From Treponema sp. (GTDB lineage Bacteria; Spirochaetota; Spirochaetia; Treponematales; Rectinemataceae): DNA of 15,585 nucleotides. Each line of letters opens with the position of its first letter. The first letter of the stretch is position 1. The translations under genes were made by a program, and so were the position numbers. The stretch spans positions 1-15,585 of the forward strand of contig JAAYWE010000236.1 in assembly GCA_012516755.1 (NCBI GenBank). Direction: 5' to 3'. Below the pieces are notes generated by a model. The model did no database searches, was not told where the DNA came from, and saw nothing but the letters and a program-made list of their open reading frames with translations. Below, one piece after another: positions 1-6,167 of this stretch.

Positions 1-678
1 GGATACGGCATCTCCTGCCTTCAGCATCGAAATAAAATCCAGCTCGATCTCGAGTTGCGCAGCAACCACTTCGTGGTGATGGTATTTGACAGGAATGCCG
101 ACATCGATCATTGTCTTTACCGCACGATTTCGCAAAAGCTGGTATCGATCCTCAGGAGCCATACGATGGTATCCTTGAGAAAGCCTAATCCATGGCGCAT
201 CTCTATAGTCTTCGCCTATACCCTCCGAACTCCCGACAAAATAATAGGAATGATCTGTGGCTGTCGAATAGCGCACTTCTTCGAAAACATAGAACTCCAG
301 CTCCACAAGCATTTTGATATCATCGCCTATTCCAGATTCCATCAGAGCCGAATGAGCGGCCCTTATTACCGAACGCGGATACTGCTCGAACAATTCGCCT
401 TCCGTTGTACGTACATCGCAGAATACGTGGAGAATATCGAACTCTCCCTTCTGTTCGATAAAGGCAGTATCCATATCGGGCACGGCTACCATGTCCGATG
501 CATGCACTTTTGCATACCCAAAATTAGAGGCATCGAATCCTATCCCCTTTTTGAGCACCGCCTCATCAGCAAATGAAGATGGAAGACTCACTGCTCTCAT
601 CCGTCCGTCGATATCGATAACTATGAGCGATACATAGTCGATACCCCCAAAATCGCCATTCCATTGAGATAATTTCAT
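1..678 (-). CDS. Glutamine synthetase family protein, N-terminal 226 residues (runs off left edge)
   Basis: This is the N-terminal half of a glutamine-synthetase-type ATP-dependent ligase, which normally joins ammonia (or an amine) to glutamate. The reading frame is open from the ATG at 678-676 to base 1, so the 3' part lies outside the window. An AGGAG Shine-Dalgarno lies 6 bases before the ATG. Residues about 12-90 form the beta-grasp domain: DYVSLIVIDIDGRMRAV is typical, and FDASNFG (49-54) matches the FDGSS loop carrying the conserved Asp. The catalytic domain begins near 100 and shows the metal-binding VELEF (Glu126, Glu128) and HHE...QLEI (His202, Glu203, Gln208, Glu210). Full family members have about 430-470 residues. 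Several positions differ from standard GlnA (FDASN for FDGSS, VVAAQLEI for the usual APGQ-HEI type), so a related ligase such as a gamma-glutamyl-amine synthetase cannot be excluded. It is transcribed divergently from the semialdehyde dehydrogenase gene. Family call is firm; substrate is unknown. Confidence 0.88.
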   Translation of the reverse strand, partial: MKLSQWNGDFGGIDYVSLIVIDIDGRMRAVSLPSSFADEAVLKKGIGFDASNFGYAKVHASDMVAVPDMDTAFIEQKGEFDILHVFCDVRTTEGELFEQYPRSVIRAAHSALMESGIGDDIKMLVELEFYVFEEVRYSTATDHSYYFVGSSEGIGEDYRDAPWIRLSQGYHRMAPEDRYQLLRNRAVKTMIDVGIPVKYHHHEVVAAQLEIELDFISMLKAGDAVS

Positions 679-695
679 GCAAAACTCCTCGCTGT

Positions 696-709
696 GCCGC
701 GCGCGCGGC
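696..709. repeat. 14-bp perfect alternating GC palindrome in the leader of the glutamine-synthetase-like gene
   Basis: GCCGCGCGCGCGGC is its own reverse complement and consists only of G and C, in a neighbourhood that is otherwise AT-rich. It sits just upstream of the minus-strand Shine-Dalgarno (about 10 bases away). In RNA it could form a 5-bp stem with a GCGC loop next to the ribosome-binding site; in DNA the alternating CG run is of the Z-DNA-prone type. A regulatory role is inference. Confidence 0.6.
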
Positions 710-920
710 TTAGTGAGCGACTCATCGTGCCATTACTCTCAGGCTATCTTCTCTAATAATTGACCTCGCTGAGTCTATAAATCAAGACAAATTTTATGAT
801 GACCTTTCCGCGTCTCCATATTGTAAACCGAGATCATTCATCCTGCAAGTTACGAAACGATAGTATCAATAAATGAAACATCTTCGGAAGATAATACAAG
901 AATCTCCAAATGGTCGAGCC

Positions 921-970
921 AGATCGAAACAGATTGAGCCAGATTAAGTCAGATTAAGCCAGATTAAATT
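921..970. repeat. Five 10-bp tandem repeats, consensus AGATTNAGCC
   Basis: The units start at 921, 931, 941, 951 and 961: AGATCGAAAC, AGATTGAGCC, AGATTAAGTC, AGATTAAGCC and AGATTAAATT. The middle three agree at eight or nine of ten positions; the outer two are degenerate. The 10-base period is close to one helical turn, so each unit presents the same face of the DNA. The array lies about 130-180 bases upstream of the dehydrogenase start, which would suit cooperative activator or repressor binding, but simple slippage expansion is equally possible. Confidence 0.7.
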
Positions 971-1047
971 TTAAGCAAGGAAGCAACAAAAACCAATTAT
1001 AAAACCAATAATAACTAAGCATTGACATTCGATATCTATCTATATCA

Positions 1048-1070
1048 GACTGACAATAGTATGGTCTGTT
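1048..1070. promoter_or_regulatory. Operator-like imperfect palindrome upstream of the semialdehyde dehydrogenase gene
   Basis: The two 11-base arms around the central G at 1059 pair at 8 of 11 positions. The site lies 20-40 bases downstream of TTGACA (1022-1027) and 33 bases before the start codon, where a repressor would interfere with transcription. No regulator is encoded in the window, so the cognate protein is unknown. Found by eye; chance occurrence is possible. Confidence 0.3.
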
Positions 1071-1102
1071 ACAAGAATACAAGCAGAAAGGAGTAAAGAG
1101 GC

Positions 1103-2635
1103 ATGCCCGAGATAAAAGAACTTCAATATTGGATAGATGGCGGATGGCAGAGATCTACCACAGATAAATATATGGATTGCTATGATCCTTCGACCGGGGA
1201 AGTGATCGCGAGAGCGCCGAAATGTACATCCGAAGAAGTAGAGGCCACCATTGCCTCAGCAAAGAAGGCCTATCCTGCGTGGTCGAACACGCCGCCAAAC
1301 AAACGAGTACAGGTGCTTTTTAGGATGAAGGCGCTGCTGGACAAGCATCTTGATGAGCTTACGCTCATGGTAGCAAAAGAGAACGGGAAGGTACTCGACG
1401 AAGCTATGGGCGATGTCCTTAAAGTGACAGAGGTTGTGGAGTTTGCTTGCGGTATAACGCATTTAATGAAAGGGCCTGCGCTCATGAATTGTTCGGTGGG
1501 ATATGACACAACACAGTATATGGAGAGCATTGGGGTATTTGCAGGCATAGCGCCCTGGAATTTTCCTGCAATGATACCTATGGGCTGGATGGCTCCCTTA
1601 TGCATCGCGACTGGCAACACGATGATCATCAAGGCAGCGAGTTTCTGTCCCGAGACTTCTATGAGGATAATGGAGCTCTGGGCGGAAGCAGGGCTGCCGC
1701 CAGGAGTACTGAACCTAATTACGTGCTCTAGGAATGAATCAGAGATATTCTTGCGCCATCCCGATGTAAAAGGGATCAGCTTTGTAGGTTCCACGAGTGT
1801 GGGCAGGCATATCTACGAAGTAGCGGCGGCTAATGGGAAGCGAGTGCAATGCCTTACCGAGGCAAAGAACCATGCTCTGGTATTGAAGGATGCTGCCTTA
1901 GAGAGGACGGCTCGAGGGATCATCAATTCGGCATTTGGCTGTGCGGGTGAGCGTTGTATGGCCTTACCAGTGATAGTGGTGGAGGAAGAGATAGCGGACG
2001 AGCTAGTAGGGCTTCTCAAGGAGCAATCGAAGGATCTCAAGGTAGGGCCGGCGTACGACAAGACGAGCCAGATGGGGCCGGTAGTGAATGCGGAGCATAA
2101 GGCATCGATTGTGAAATGGATAGAGAAAGGAATAGAGGAAGGAGCCGAGCTCGTACTGGATGGTCGGAATATCGTAATAGAAGGCTATGAGAATGGCTTT
2201 TATCTAGGGCCTACTATTCTGGATCATGTTACACCAGAGATGAGCGTTGGATGGAAAGAGATTTTTGGTCCGGTACTCTGTGTAAAGCGAGTGAAGGATT
2301 TCGAGGAAGGCCTGGAGCTCATGAACTCGAGTGAATTTGGGAATGGTTCGGTGATATATACACAGAGTGGCTATTATGCCAGGGAATTTGCTAAGAGGAC
2401 GCATGGAGGTCAGGTAGGTATCAATGTAGGTATTCCAGTACCCTTGAGTGTATTTGGTTTTACCGGGCATAAGAATTCGTTTTTTGGGGATCTCCATACC
2501 ATGGGTACAGATGGAGTAAGATTCTACACGGAGTTGAAAAGTGTCACTTCTCACTGGTTCTCCGAAGAGGAAGCGAGAGAAGGCAAGGTTGTCAACAGTT
2601 GGGATGGAACAATATCTTTTCCAGATAAGAAATAA
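1103..2635 (+). CDS. mmsA: CoA-acylating (methyl)malonate-semialdehyde dehydrogenase
   Basis: This cytosolic enzyme oxidises methylmalonate semialdehyde to propionyl-CoA, or malonate semialdehyde to acetyl-CoA, with NAD+, CoA and loss of CO2. It has 510 residues, slightly longer than the usual 480-500. The ALDH fold is complete: the cofactor region includes GVFAGIAPWNFPAMIP (residues about 143-158) and FVGSTSVG; the nucleophile is Cys285 in GERCMAL, the family-specific RCMAL motif; and the C-terminal FTGHKNSFFGD...FYTELKSVTSHW is diagnostic for this CoA-dependent group. The general-base Glu of hydrolytic ALDHs is replaced by Leu251, as expected for CoA-acylating enzymes. Odd point: the usual GAKNH reads EAKNH (Glu253). 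GGAG lies 9 bases before the ATG. It is transcribed alone, convergent with panB. The nearby aminotransferase could supply its semialdehyde substrate. IolA/MmsA-type function is firm; malonate versus methylmalonate semialdehyde cannot be decided from sequence. Confidence 0.92.
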   Translation: MPEIKELQYWIDGGWQRSTTDKYMDCYDPSTGEVIARAPKCTSEEVEATIASAKKAYPAWSNTPPNKRVQVLFRMKALLDKHLDELTLMVAKENGKVLDEAMGDVLKVTEVVEFACGITHLMKGPALMNCSVGYDTTQYMESIGVFAGIAPWNFPAMIPMGWMAPLCIATGNTMIIKAASFCPETSMRIMELWAEAGLPPGVLNLITCSRNESEIFLRHPDVKGISFVGSTSVGRHIYEVAAANGKRVQCLTEAKNHALVLKDAALERTARGIINSAFGCAGERCMALPVIVVEEEIADELVGLLKEQSKDLKVGPAYDKTSQMGPVVNAEHKASIVKWIEKGIEEGAELVLDGRNIVIEGYENGFYLGPTILDHVTPEMSVGWKEIFGPVLCVKRVKDFEEGLELMNSSEFGNGSVIYTQSGYYAREFAKRTHGGQVGINVGIPVPLSVFGFTGHKNSFFGDLHTMGTDGVRFYTELKSVTSHWFSEEEAREGKVVNSWDGTISFPDKK

Positions 2636-2665
2636 AAGACAAAAATCCTTCAGTCTGTAATTTAG

Positions 2666-2704
2666 AAATGCCTGCAGAGTTCAGTGAGCCCTACAGGCAT
2701 TTTT
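2666..2704 (+). terminator. Rho-independent terminator after mmsA, possibly bidirectional
   Basis: AAATGCCTG (2666-2674) pairs perfectly with CAGGCATTT (2694-2702), and the stem can extend by two more pairs past one mismatch. It is followed by a T-run on the plus strand. It begins 31 bases after the mmsA stop and lies between convergent genes. On the minus strand the hairpin follows panB and is trailed by a weaker T-rich tract, so it may end both transcripts. Confidence 0.85.
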
Positions 2705-2757
2705 GATTTCCAAAATATCTCAATTCTCAATTTCCTTGTAAACAGCACTCTTTGGGC

Positions 2758-3615
2758 TTAGACTCCTGCATATTTGCTGAGTTCATTGAGCACATCTTCT
2801 TTCATTGTGTAGGTGAACTCATCGGTTGGGAATTTTTGCTCTTTCACCTCATCGATAAAATCTTTTATGGCTTTGAGTTCGTAATCCCATGCATTTGCAT
2901 ACACTTTGACAAATTTCGGGGTGAATCTCTTGAAGAGCCCCAGGATGTCATGGAAGACAAGCACCTGGCCATCGCATTCCATGCCAGCACCGATACCTAT
3001 GGTTATTGCTTTCACTTTTTGGGAGATGATTTTTGCTAGTTGCCGAGGAATAGATTCCAGGACTATTGCAAATGCGCCAGCCTCATCGACTGCTATCGCA
3101 TCATCGATCAGTTTCTTTGCGGCATCAAGGGATTTGCCTTGTACTTTGAAGCCGCCGAGCATACCTGCTGTCTGAGGAGTCAGCCCAATGTGACCAAAAG
3201 TAGGAATACCCGCGCGAATTATTGCCTCAATGGTCTTTGCCATTTCCTGTCCGCCTTCGAGCTTGATCGAATCGCAGGCTCCCTCTTTATATAGAATACC
3301 TGCATTTGTAATTGCCTGTTCTATGGAGACATTATATGACATGAATGGCATGTCTCCGACCACATGAGCCCTTTTTACGGCTCTGGTGACCGGCTTGATA
3401 TGAGCGAGCATCTCTTCCATGGTCACAGGTGTAGTCCCACTATAACCAAGTTCTACCATACCAAGGCTGTCGCCAACTAGAATAATATCTATGCCTGCTT
3501 CATCTACAAGCAACCCTTGAGGATATGAATATGCAGTTATCATCGATATCTTCTTGCCTTCTCTCTTCATTGAGACAAGATCAGGAATAGATAGCTTTTG
3601 CATTTCTTCCGCCAT
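2758..3615 (-). CDS. panB: 3-methyl-2-oxobutanoate hydroxymethyltransferase (ketopantoate hydroxymethyltransferase)
   Basis: PanB reversibly transfers a one-carbon unit from 5,10-methylene-tetrahydrofolate to 2-ketoisovalerate, giving ketopantoate. The protein has 285 residues (typical 260-285) and forms one TIM barrel. Conserved features: VGDSLGM with metal ligand Asp49, VGDMPFMSY with Asp88, IKLEGG (Lys118, Glu120), HIGLTPQ (His142), catalytic Glu187 in VLESIP, IGIGAG, and QVLVFHDILGL. The normally conserved TAYDY near the N terminus reads TAYSY (Ser30 for Asp). GGAGGT lies 6 bases before the ATG. It is divergent from the aminotransferase operon and convergent with mmsA. Placement beside a PanE-type reductase supports a ketopantoate-related role. 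No panC or panD is present, so synthesis and reverse (degradative) use are both open. Confidence 0.93.
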   Translation of the reverse strand: MAEEMQKLSIPDLVSMKREGKKISMITAYSYPQGLLVDEAGIDIILVGDSLGMVELGYSGTTPVTMEEMLAHIKPVTRAVKRAHVVGDMPFMSYNVSIEQAITNAGILYKEGACDSIKLEGGQEMAKTIEAIIRAGIPTFGHIGLTPQTAGMLGGFKVQGKSLDAAKKLIDDAIAVDEAGAFAIVLESIPRQLAKIISQKVKAITIGIGAGMECDGQVLVFHDILGLFKRFTPKFVKVYANAWDYELKAIKDFIDEVKEQKFPTDEFTYTMKEDVLNELSKYAGV

Positions 3616-3708
3616 TGCTAGACCTCCGTTAGTTGAAATAGATACCTCATCATATATCGAAATAGCCAGCCATACAATGGCAAAACCATTTTAATACTCC
3701 CGTAAATC

Positions 3709-3737
3709 ATTATATCTTTTCCAAATAAAAGCTTGAC
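3709..3737 (-). promoter_or_regulatory. panB: Candidate promoter of panB
   Basis: Read on the minus strand, a perfect TATAAT (3714-3709) lies about 94 bases before the panB start codon. The hexamer 17 bases upstream (3737-3732, GTCAAG) is a poor -35, so activation by a regulator is plausible. This -35 position overlaps the -35 of the divergent aminotransferase promoter. Confidence 0.4.
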
Positions 3738-3760
3738 TTTGCTATCAACTATGGTAACAT
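3733..3760 (+). promoter_or_regulatory. Candidate promoter of the aminotransferase-transporter operon
   Basis: TTGACT (3733-3738) and TAACAT (3755-3760) are separated by 16 bases and resemble a sigma70 promoter with a good -35 and a moderate -10. Transcription would start near 3767 and leave a leader of about 190 bases. It overlaps the -35 position of the divergent panB promoter. Found by eye. Confidence 0.45.
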
Positions 3761-3783
3761 ATTAAGACTATCGATGAAGATAG

Positions 3784-3821
3784 ATTATGCATAATGTTCG
3801 ATATTTATCACTGTGATCGAA
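3784..3821. promoter_or_regulatory. Cluster of palindromes just downstream of the operon promoter
   Basis: Three symmetric elements follow one another: the perfect 12-bp palindrome ATTATGCATAAT (3784-3795); the inverted repeat TTCGAT (3797-3802) / ATCGAA (3816-3821); and, inside it, ATCAC-T-GTGAT (3807-3817). They lie 17-54 bases after the expected transcription start, a common position for repressor operators; as RNA they could fold into small hairpins. I do not recognise a known riboswitch in the rest of the leader (to 3957). Confidence 0.4.
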
Positions 3822-3957
3822 GGAATCTTGATAAGAAAGGGAGGCAGATCAATTATATAAGAGGCATGATCTTTTTTGGTTCGACAGTGCTTGAGGAATG
3901 ATTGGAGTTCTGGTCTGAATTTATAATATTTGCCCAAATAAAAGGAGGTCTCTAAAC

Positions 3958-5235
3958 ATGAACACTGAGGAGAAGTATAAGAATTACGTAAATACTTCCT
4001 TCGTTAAGGCAATTGAGCCTGTTGTTGTTACTAATGCTTCAGGCAGCAAAGTAACCAGCGAAGATGGCAGAGTATATACTGATCTATATTCAGGTATTTC
4101 GGTAGTGAATGCGGGGCATTGTAATCCCGAAGTAGCACAAGCAGCCAAAGCACAGATTGATAAACTAATTCATTGTGGTACATATGTTTATTATTCTCCG
4201 ACAGCTGCTGATTTTGCAGAAAAGCTCGCAGAAGTAGCACCTGGAAGATTGCAGAAGACCTTTTTTGGCAATGGAGGAGCCGAGGCCAATGAGTGTGGGA
4301 TGCGCATGGCCAAGCAATATACGAAAAAGCAGGAATTCATTGCACTGCATGGCTCCTTTCATGGAAGAAGTTTGGCCACATTGTCTATAACTGGGAATAA
4401 AGGTAGGAAGAAGGGCGGTGGACCATATATTCCAGGTGTTGCCTTCAATCCAGCTCCATATTGTTATCGATGTGCTTTCAACTTGTCATATCCCTCTTGC
4501 GATTTGTATTGTGCAGAGTATCTTGAGCGTACAATACAATATGATACCAGTGACAATGTTGCGGCATTTGTTGCGGAAACAATTATGGGAGAAGGCGGCA
4601 TAATAGTTCCGCCAAAAGAGTTTTTTAAGGAAATCAAGAAAATACTGGATCAGTATGGTATCCTTCTGTTCCTTGACGAGGTTCAAGCTGGTTTTGGTCG
4701 CTCCGGCAAGCTATTTGCGATCGAGCATTATGATGTCGAACCAGATATCATGACCATGGCAAAAGGCATAGCGGCAGGCTTTCCTCTATCTGCATGTATA
4801 GCAAGGCCTGAAATTGCCGATTCCTTCCGACCAGGAGATCATCTCTCTACTTTTGGAGGCAACCCTGTTTCTTGTGCAGCCGGAATTGCAAATCTGAATT
4901 ATATGCTGAGAGAGAAACTTCCAGAAAAGGCTATGGAAAAGGGTAGAATCTTCATGGAGGAATTAAAGGAGATACAGAAAACCACATCGCTTATCGGAGA
5001 TGTTCGCGGCTCCGGGCTAATGATTGGCGTAGAGTTGGTTCGTGATAAAAGAAAAACCCCTGCAGCGGAAGAAGCAGCCAAGATCAAAACCCTTATGAGA
5101 GAGAAAGGATTTCTTATAGGCTTGGGTGGCACCTTTGCAAATGTCTTAAGGTTGCAGCCTCCTTTGGTAATTTCTTCGGAAGAACTTTCTTCTGCTGCAA
5201 AGGCTCTTTCTGAGTGCTTTAGAGAATTGACATGA
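3958..5235 (+). CDS. Class III PLP-dependent aminotransferase, AGXT2-like (beta-alanine / 3-aminoisobutyrate type)
   Basis: This enzyme moves the amino group of an omega- or beta-amino acid to a keto acid such as pyruvate. It has 425 residues, the normal length for a fold-type I class III transaminase. PLP-site features are intact: NGGAEANE near 101-108, LHGSFHGRS, the cofactor Asp240 in LFLDEVQAGFGRSG, the Schiff-base Lys269 in MAKGIAAGFPL, and STFGGNPVSCAA. The cysteine-rich insert PYCYRCAFNLSYPSCDLYCA resembles the AGXT2/3-aminoisobutyrate-pyruvate transaminase branch rather than classical GABA aminotransferase. This branch commonly uses beta-alanine or 3-aminoisobutyrate, whose products are the substrates of the nearby MmsA. 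An excellent AAGGAGGT precedes the ATG. It is the first gene of the operon and overlaps the next by ATGA. Class is firm; substrate is inference. Confidence 0.88.
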   Translation: MNTEEKYKNYVNTSFVKAIEPVVVTNASGSKVTSEDGRVYTDLYSGISVVNAGHCNPEVAQAAKAQIDKLIHCGTYVYYSPTAADFAEKLAEVAPGRLQKTFFGNGGAEANECGMRMAKQYTKKQEFIALHGSFHGRSLATLSITGNKGRKKGGGPYIPGVAFNPAPYCYRCAFNLSYPSCDLYCAEYLERTIQYDTSDNVAAFVAETIMGEGGIIVPPKEFFKEIKKILDQYGILLFLDEVQAGFGRSGKLFAIEHYDVEPDIMTMAKGIAAGFPLSACIARPEIADSFRPGDHLSTFGGNPVSCAAGIANLNYMLREKLPEKAMEKGRIFMEELKEIQKTTSLIGDVRGSGLMIGVELVRDKRKTPAAEEAAKIKTLMREKGFLIGLGGTFANVLRLQPPLVISSEELSSAAKALSECFRELT

Positions 5236-6167
5236 AAATCTCTGTCATTGGCTCAGGAGCCATGGGTTCTCTCTTTGGAGGGCGGCTTGCTTTAGCGGGA
5301 GAGAACGTAGTTCTCTATGATGTCTATAGAGAACATATAGATGCGGTTAACACACAAGGGCTTTCAATAGAGGATGCCGAGACTGGCGAGATTACGATCG
5401 CTCATCCACAAGCATCCTCTGATCCTGAATCTGTTAAGAACTCCGATGTATTTCTGATTTTCGTCAAATCGACAAACACAGAGTCGGTCGCCAATCAATT
5501 CAAATCTTATGCTGCTCCGCATACGATCGTGTTGACTTTACAAAATGGGCTTGGAAACGATGCTATTCTGTTAGAGCATTTTGGAATAGAGCGGACAGCA
5601 ATTGGAGTTACTTCTCAAGGCGCGACCTTCTTAGGACCTGGGAAAATTCGGCATGCTGGAAAAGGCCCAACCCATATTACAATGGCCGATGGAGATGAGA
5701 CAAAACTGAAAGATCTAGCGGCAGCTCTTGACCGAGCAGGGTTTGAGATTCATATAAGCGATACAGTGACCAGCCTGGTATGGAGCAAACTTATAATCAA
5801 CGTAGGCATCAACGCATTAACCGCCATTCTAAATGTCAAGAACGGCCAATTATTAGAATACGAGGATATCAAGCAAGTAATGGCAGATCTAGTAAAAGAA
5901 GCTCTATTAGTTGCTAAGAAGAAAGGCATACAACTTATCTATGATGATCCTCTGGCTCAGGTATATGAAGTGGCGCGGAGTACGGCATCTAATTCATCTT
6001 CTATGCTGCAGGATTTTCAAAAAAGTCGTCCTACAGAGATCGATTTTATTAACGGTGCAATTGTCAATGAAGCGCTCAAGCTTGGAATAGAAGTACCGGT
6101 CAATGAAACATTGACAAGGATTGTTCGAACTCTCGATATGCTGCATGCCAGGAAAGGAAGCATATGA
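5232..6167 (+). CDS. panE: 2-dehydropantoate 2-reductase (ketopantoate reductase) family
   Basis: PanE interconverts ketopantoate and (R)-pantoate with a nicotinamide cofactor. The protein has 311 residues, typical for the family. It shows an N-terminal Rossmann motif GSGAMG (7-12), QNGLGN (Asn105), the catalytic Lys186 in VWSKLIINVGINALTAI with Asn190 and Asn194, and the C-terminal SSMLQDFQKSRPTEIDFINGAIV (257-279) containing the substrate-binding Ser and Glu269. All active-site positions of true ketopantoate reductases are present. The end of the second beta strand, where NADPH-using enzymes have Arg (position 31 in E. coli), reads YDVY (Asp30, Val31), which suggests NAD(H). The start overlaps the aminotransferase stop (ATGA) and the stop overlaps the next start, so translation is probably coupled. 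A 3-hydroxyisobutyrate dehydrogenase is unlikely because the C-terminal PanE motif is intact. Confidence 0.88.
   Translation: MKISVIGSGAMGSLFGGRLALAGENVVLYDVYREHIDAVNTQGLSIEDAETGEITIAHPQASSDPESVKNSDVFLIFVKSTNTESVANQFKSYAAPHTIVLTLQNGLGNDAILLEHFGIERTAIGVTSQGATFLGPGKIRHAGKGPTHITMADGDETKLKDLAAALDRAGFEIHISDTVTSLVWSKLIINVGINALTAILNVKNGQLLEYEDIKQVMADLVKEALLVAKKKGIQLIYDDPLAQVYEVARSTASNSSSMLQDFQKSRPTEIDFINGAIVNEALKLGIEVPVNETLTRIVRTLDMLHARKGSI

Larger units (their letters stand above)
679..1102. other. Divergent intergenic region, glutamine-synthetase-like gene / semialdehyde dehydrogenase gene
   Basis: This 424-base stretch has no credible coding frame and separates two divergent genes, so it should hold both promoters. 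Visible elements are the GC palindrome at 696-709, a small inverted repeat ATCTT-CGG-AAGAT at 880-892, the 10-bp tandem repeats at 921-970, two near-copies of AAACCAATWAT at 990-1012, a TTGACA hexamer at 1022-1027 and an imperfect palindrome at 1048-1070. TTGACA has no convincing -10 at 16-18 bases (the nearest AT-rich hexamer, TATATC at 1041, gives a 13-base spacer), so I do not call a sigma70 promoter. No convincing promoter was found for the minus-strand gene either. Confidence 0.6.

Noticed and set aside
55..576. Open frame of 173 codons on the plus strand
   Set aside because: It lies antisense to the glutamine-synthetase-like gene, whose minus-strand frame carries clear family motifs, and its own product resembles nothing.
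3750..3755. TATGGT shared between the mmsA palindrome (1060-1065) and the operon promoter as a common operator
   Set aside because: Six bases are too short, and the flanking bases do not agree well enough to claim a shared site.
3767..3957. Possible riboswitch in the long leader of the aminotransferase operon
   Set aside because: I could not match it to any known riboswitch core; only small palindromes are evident.
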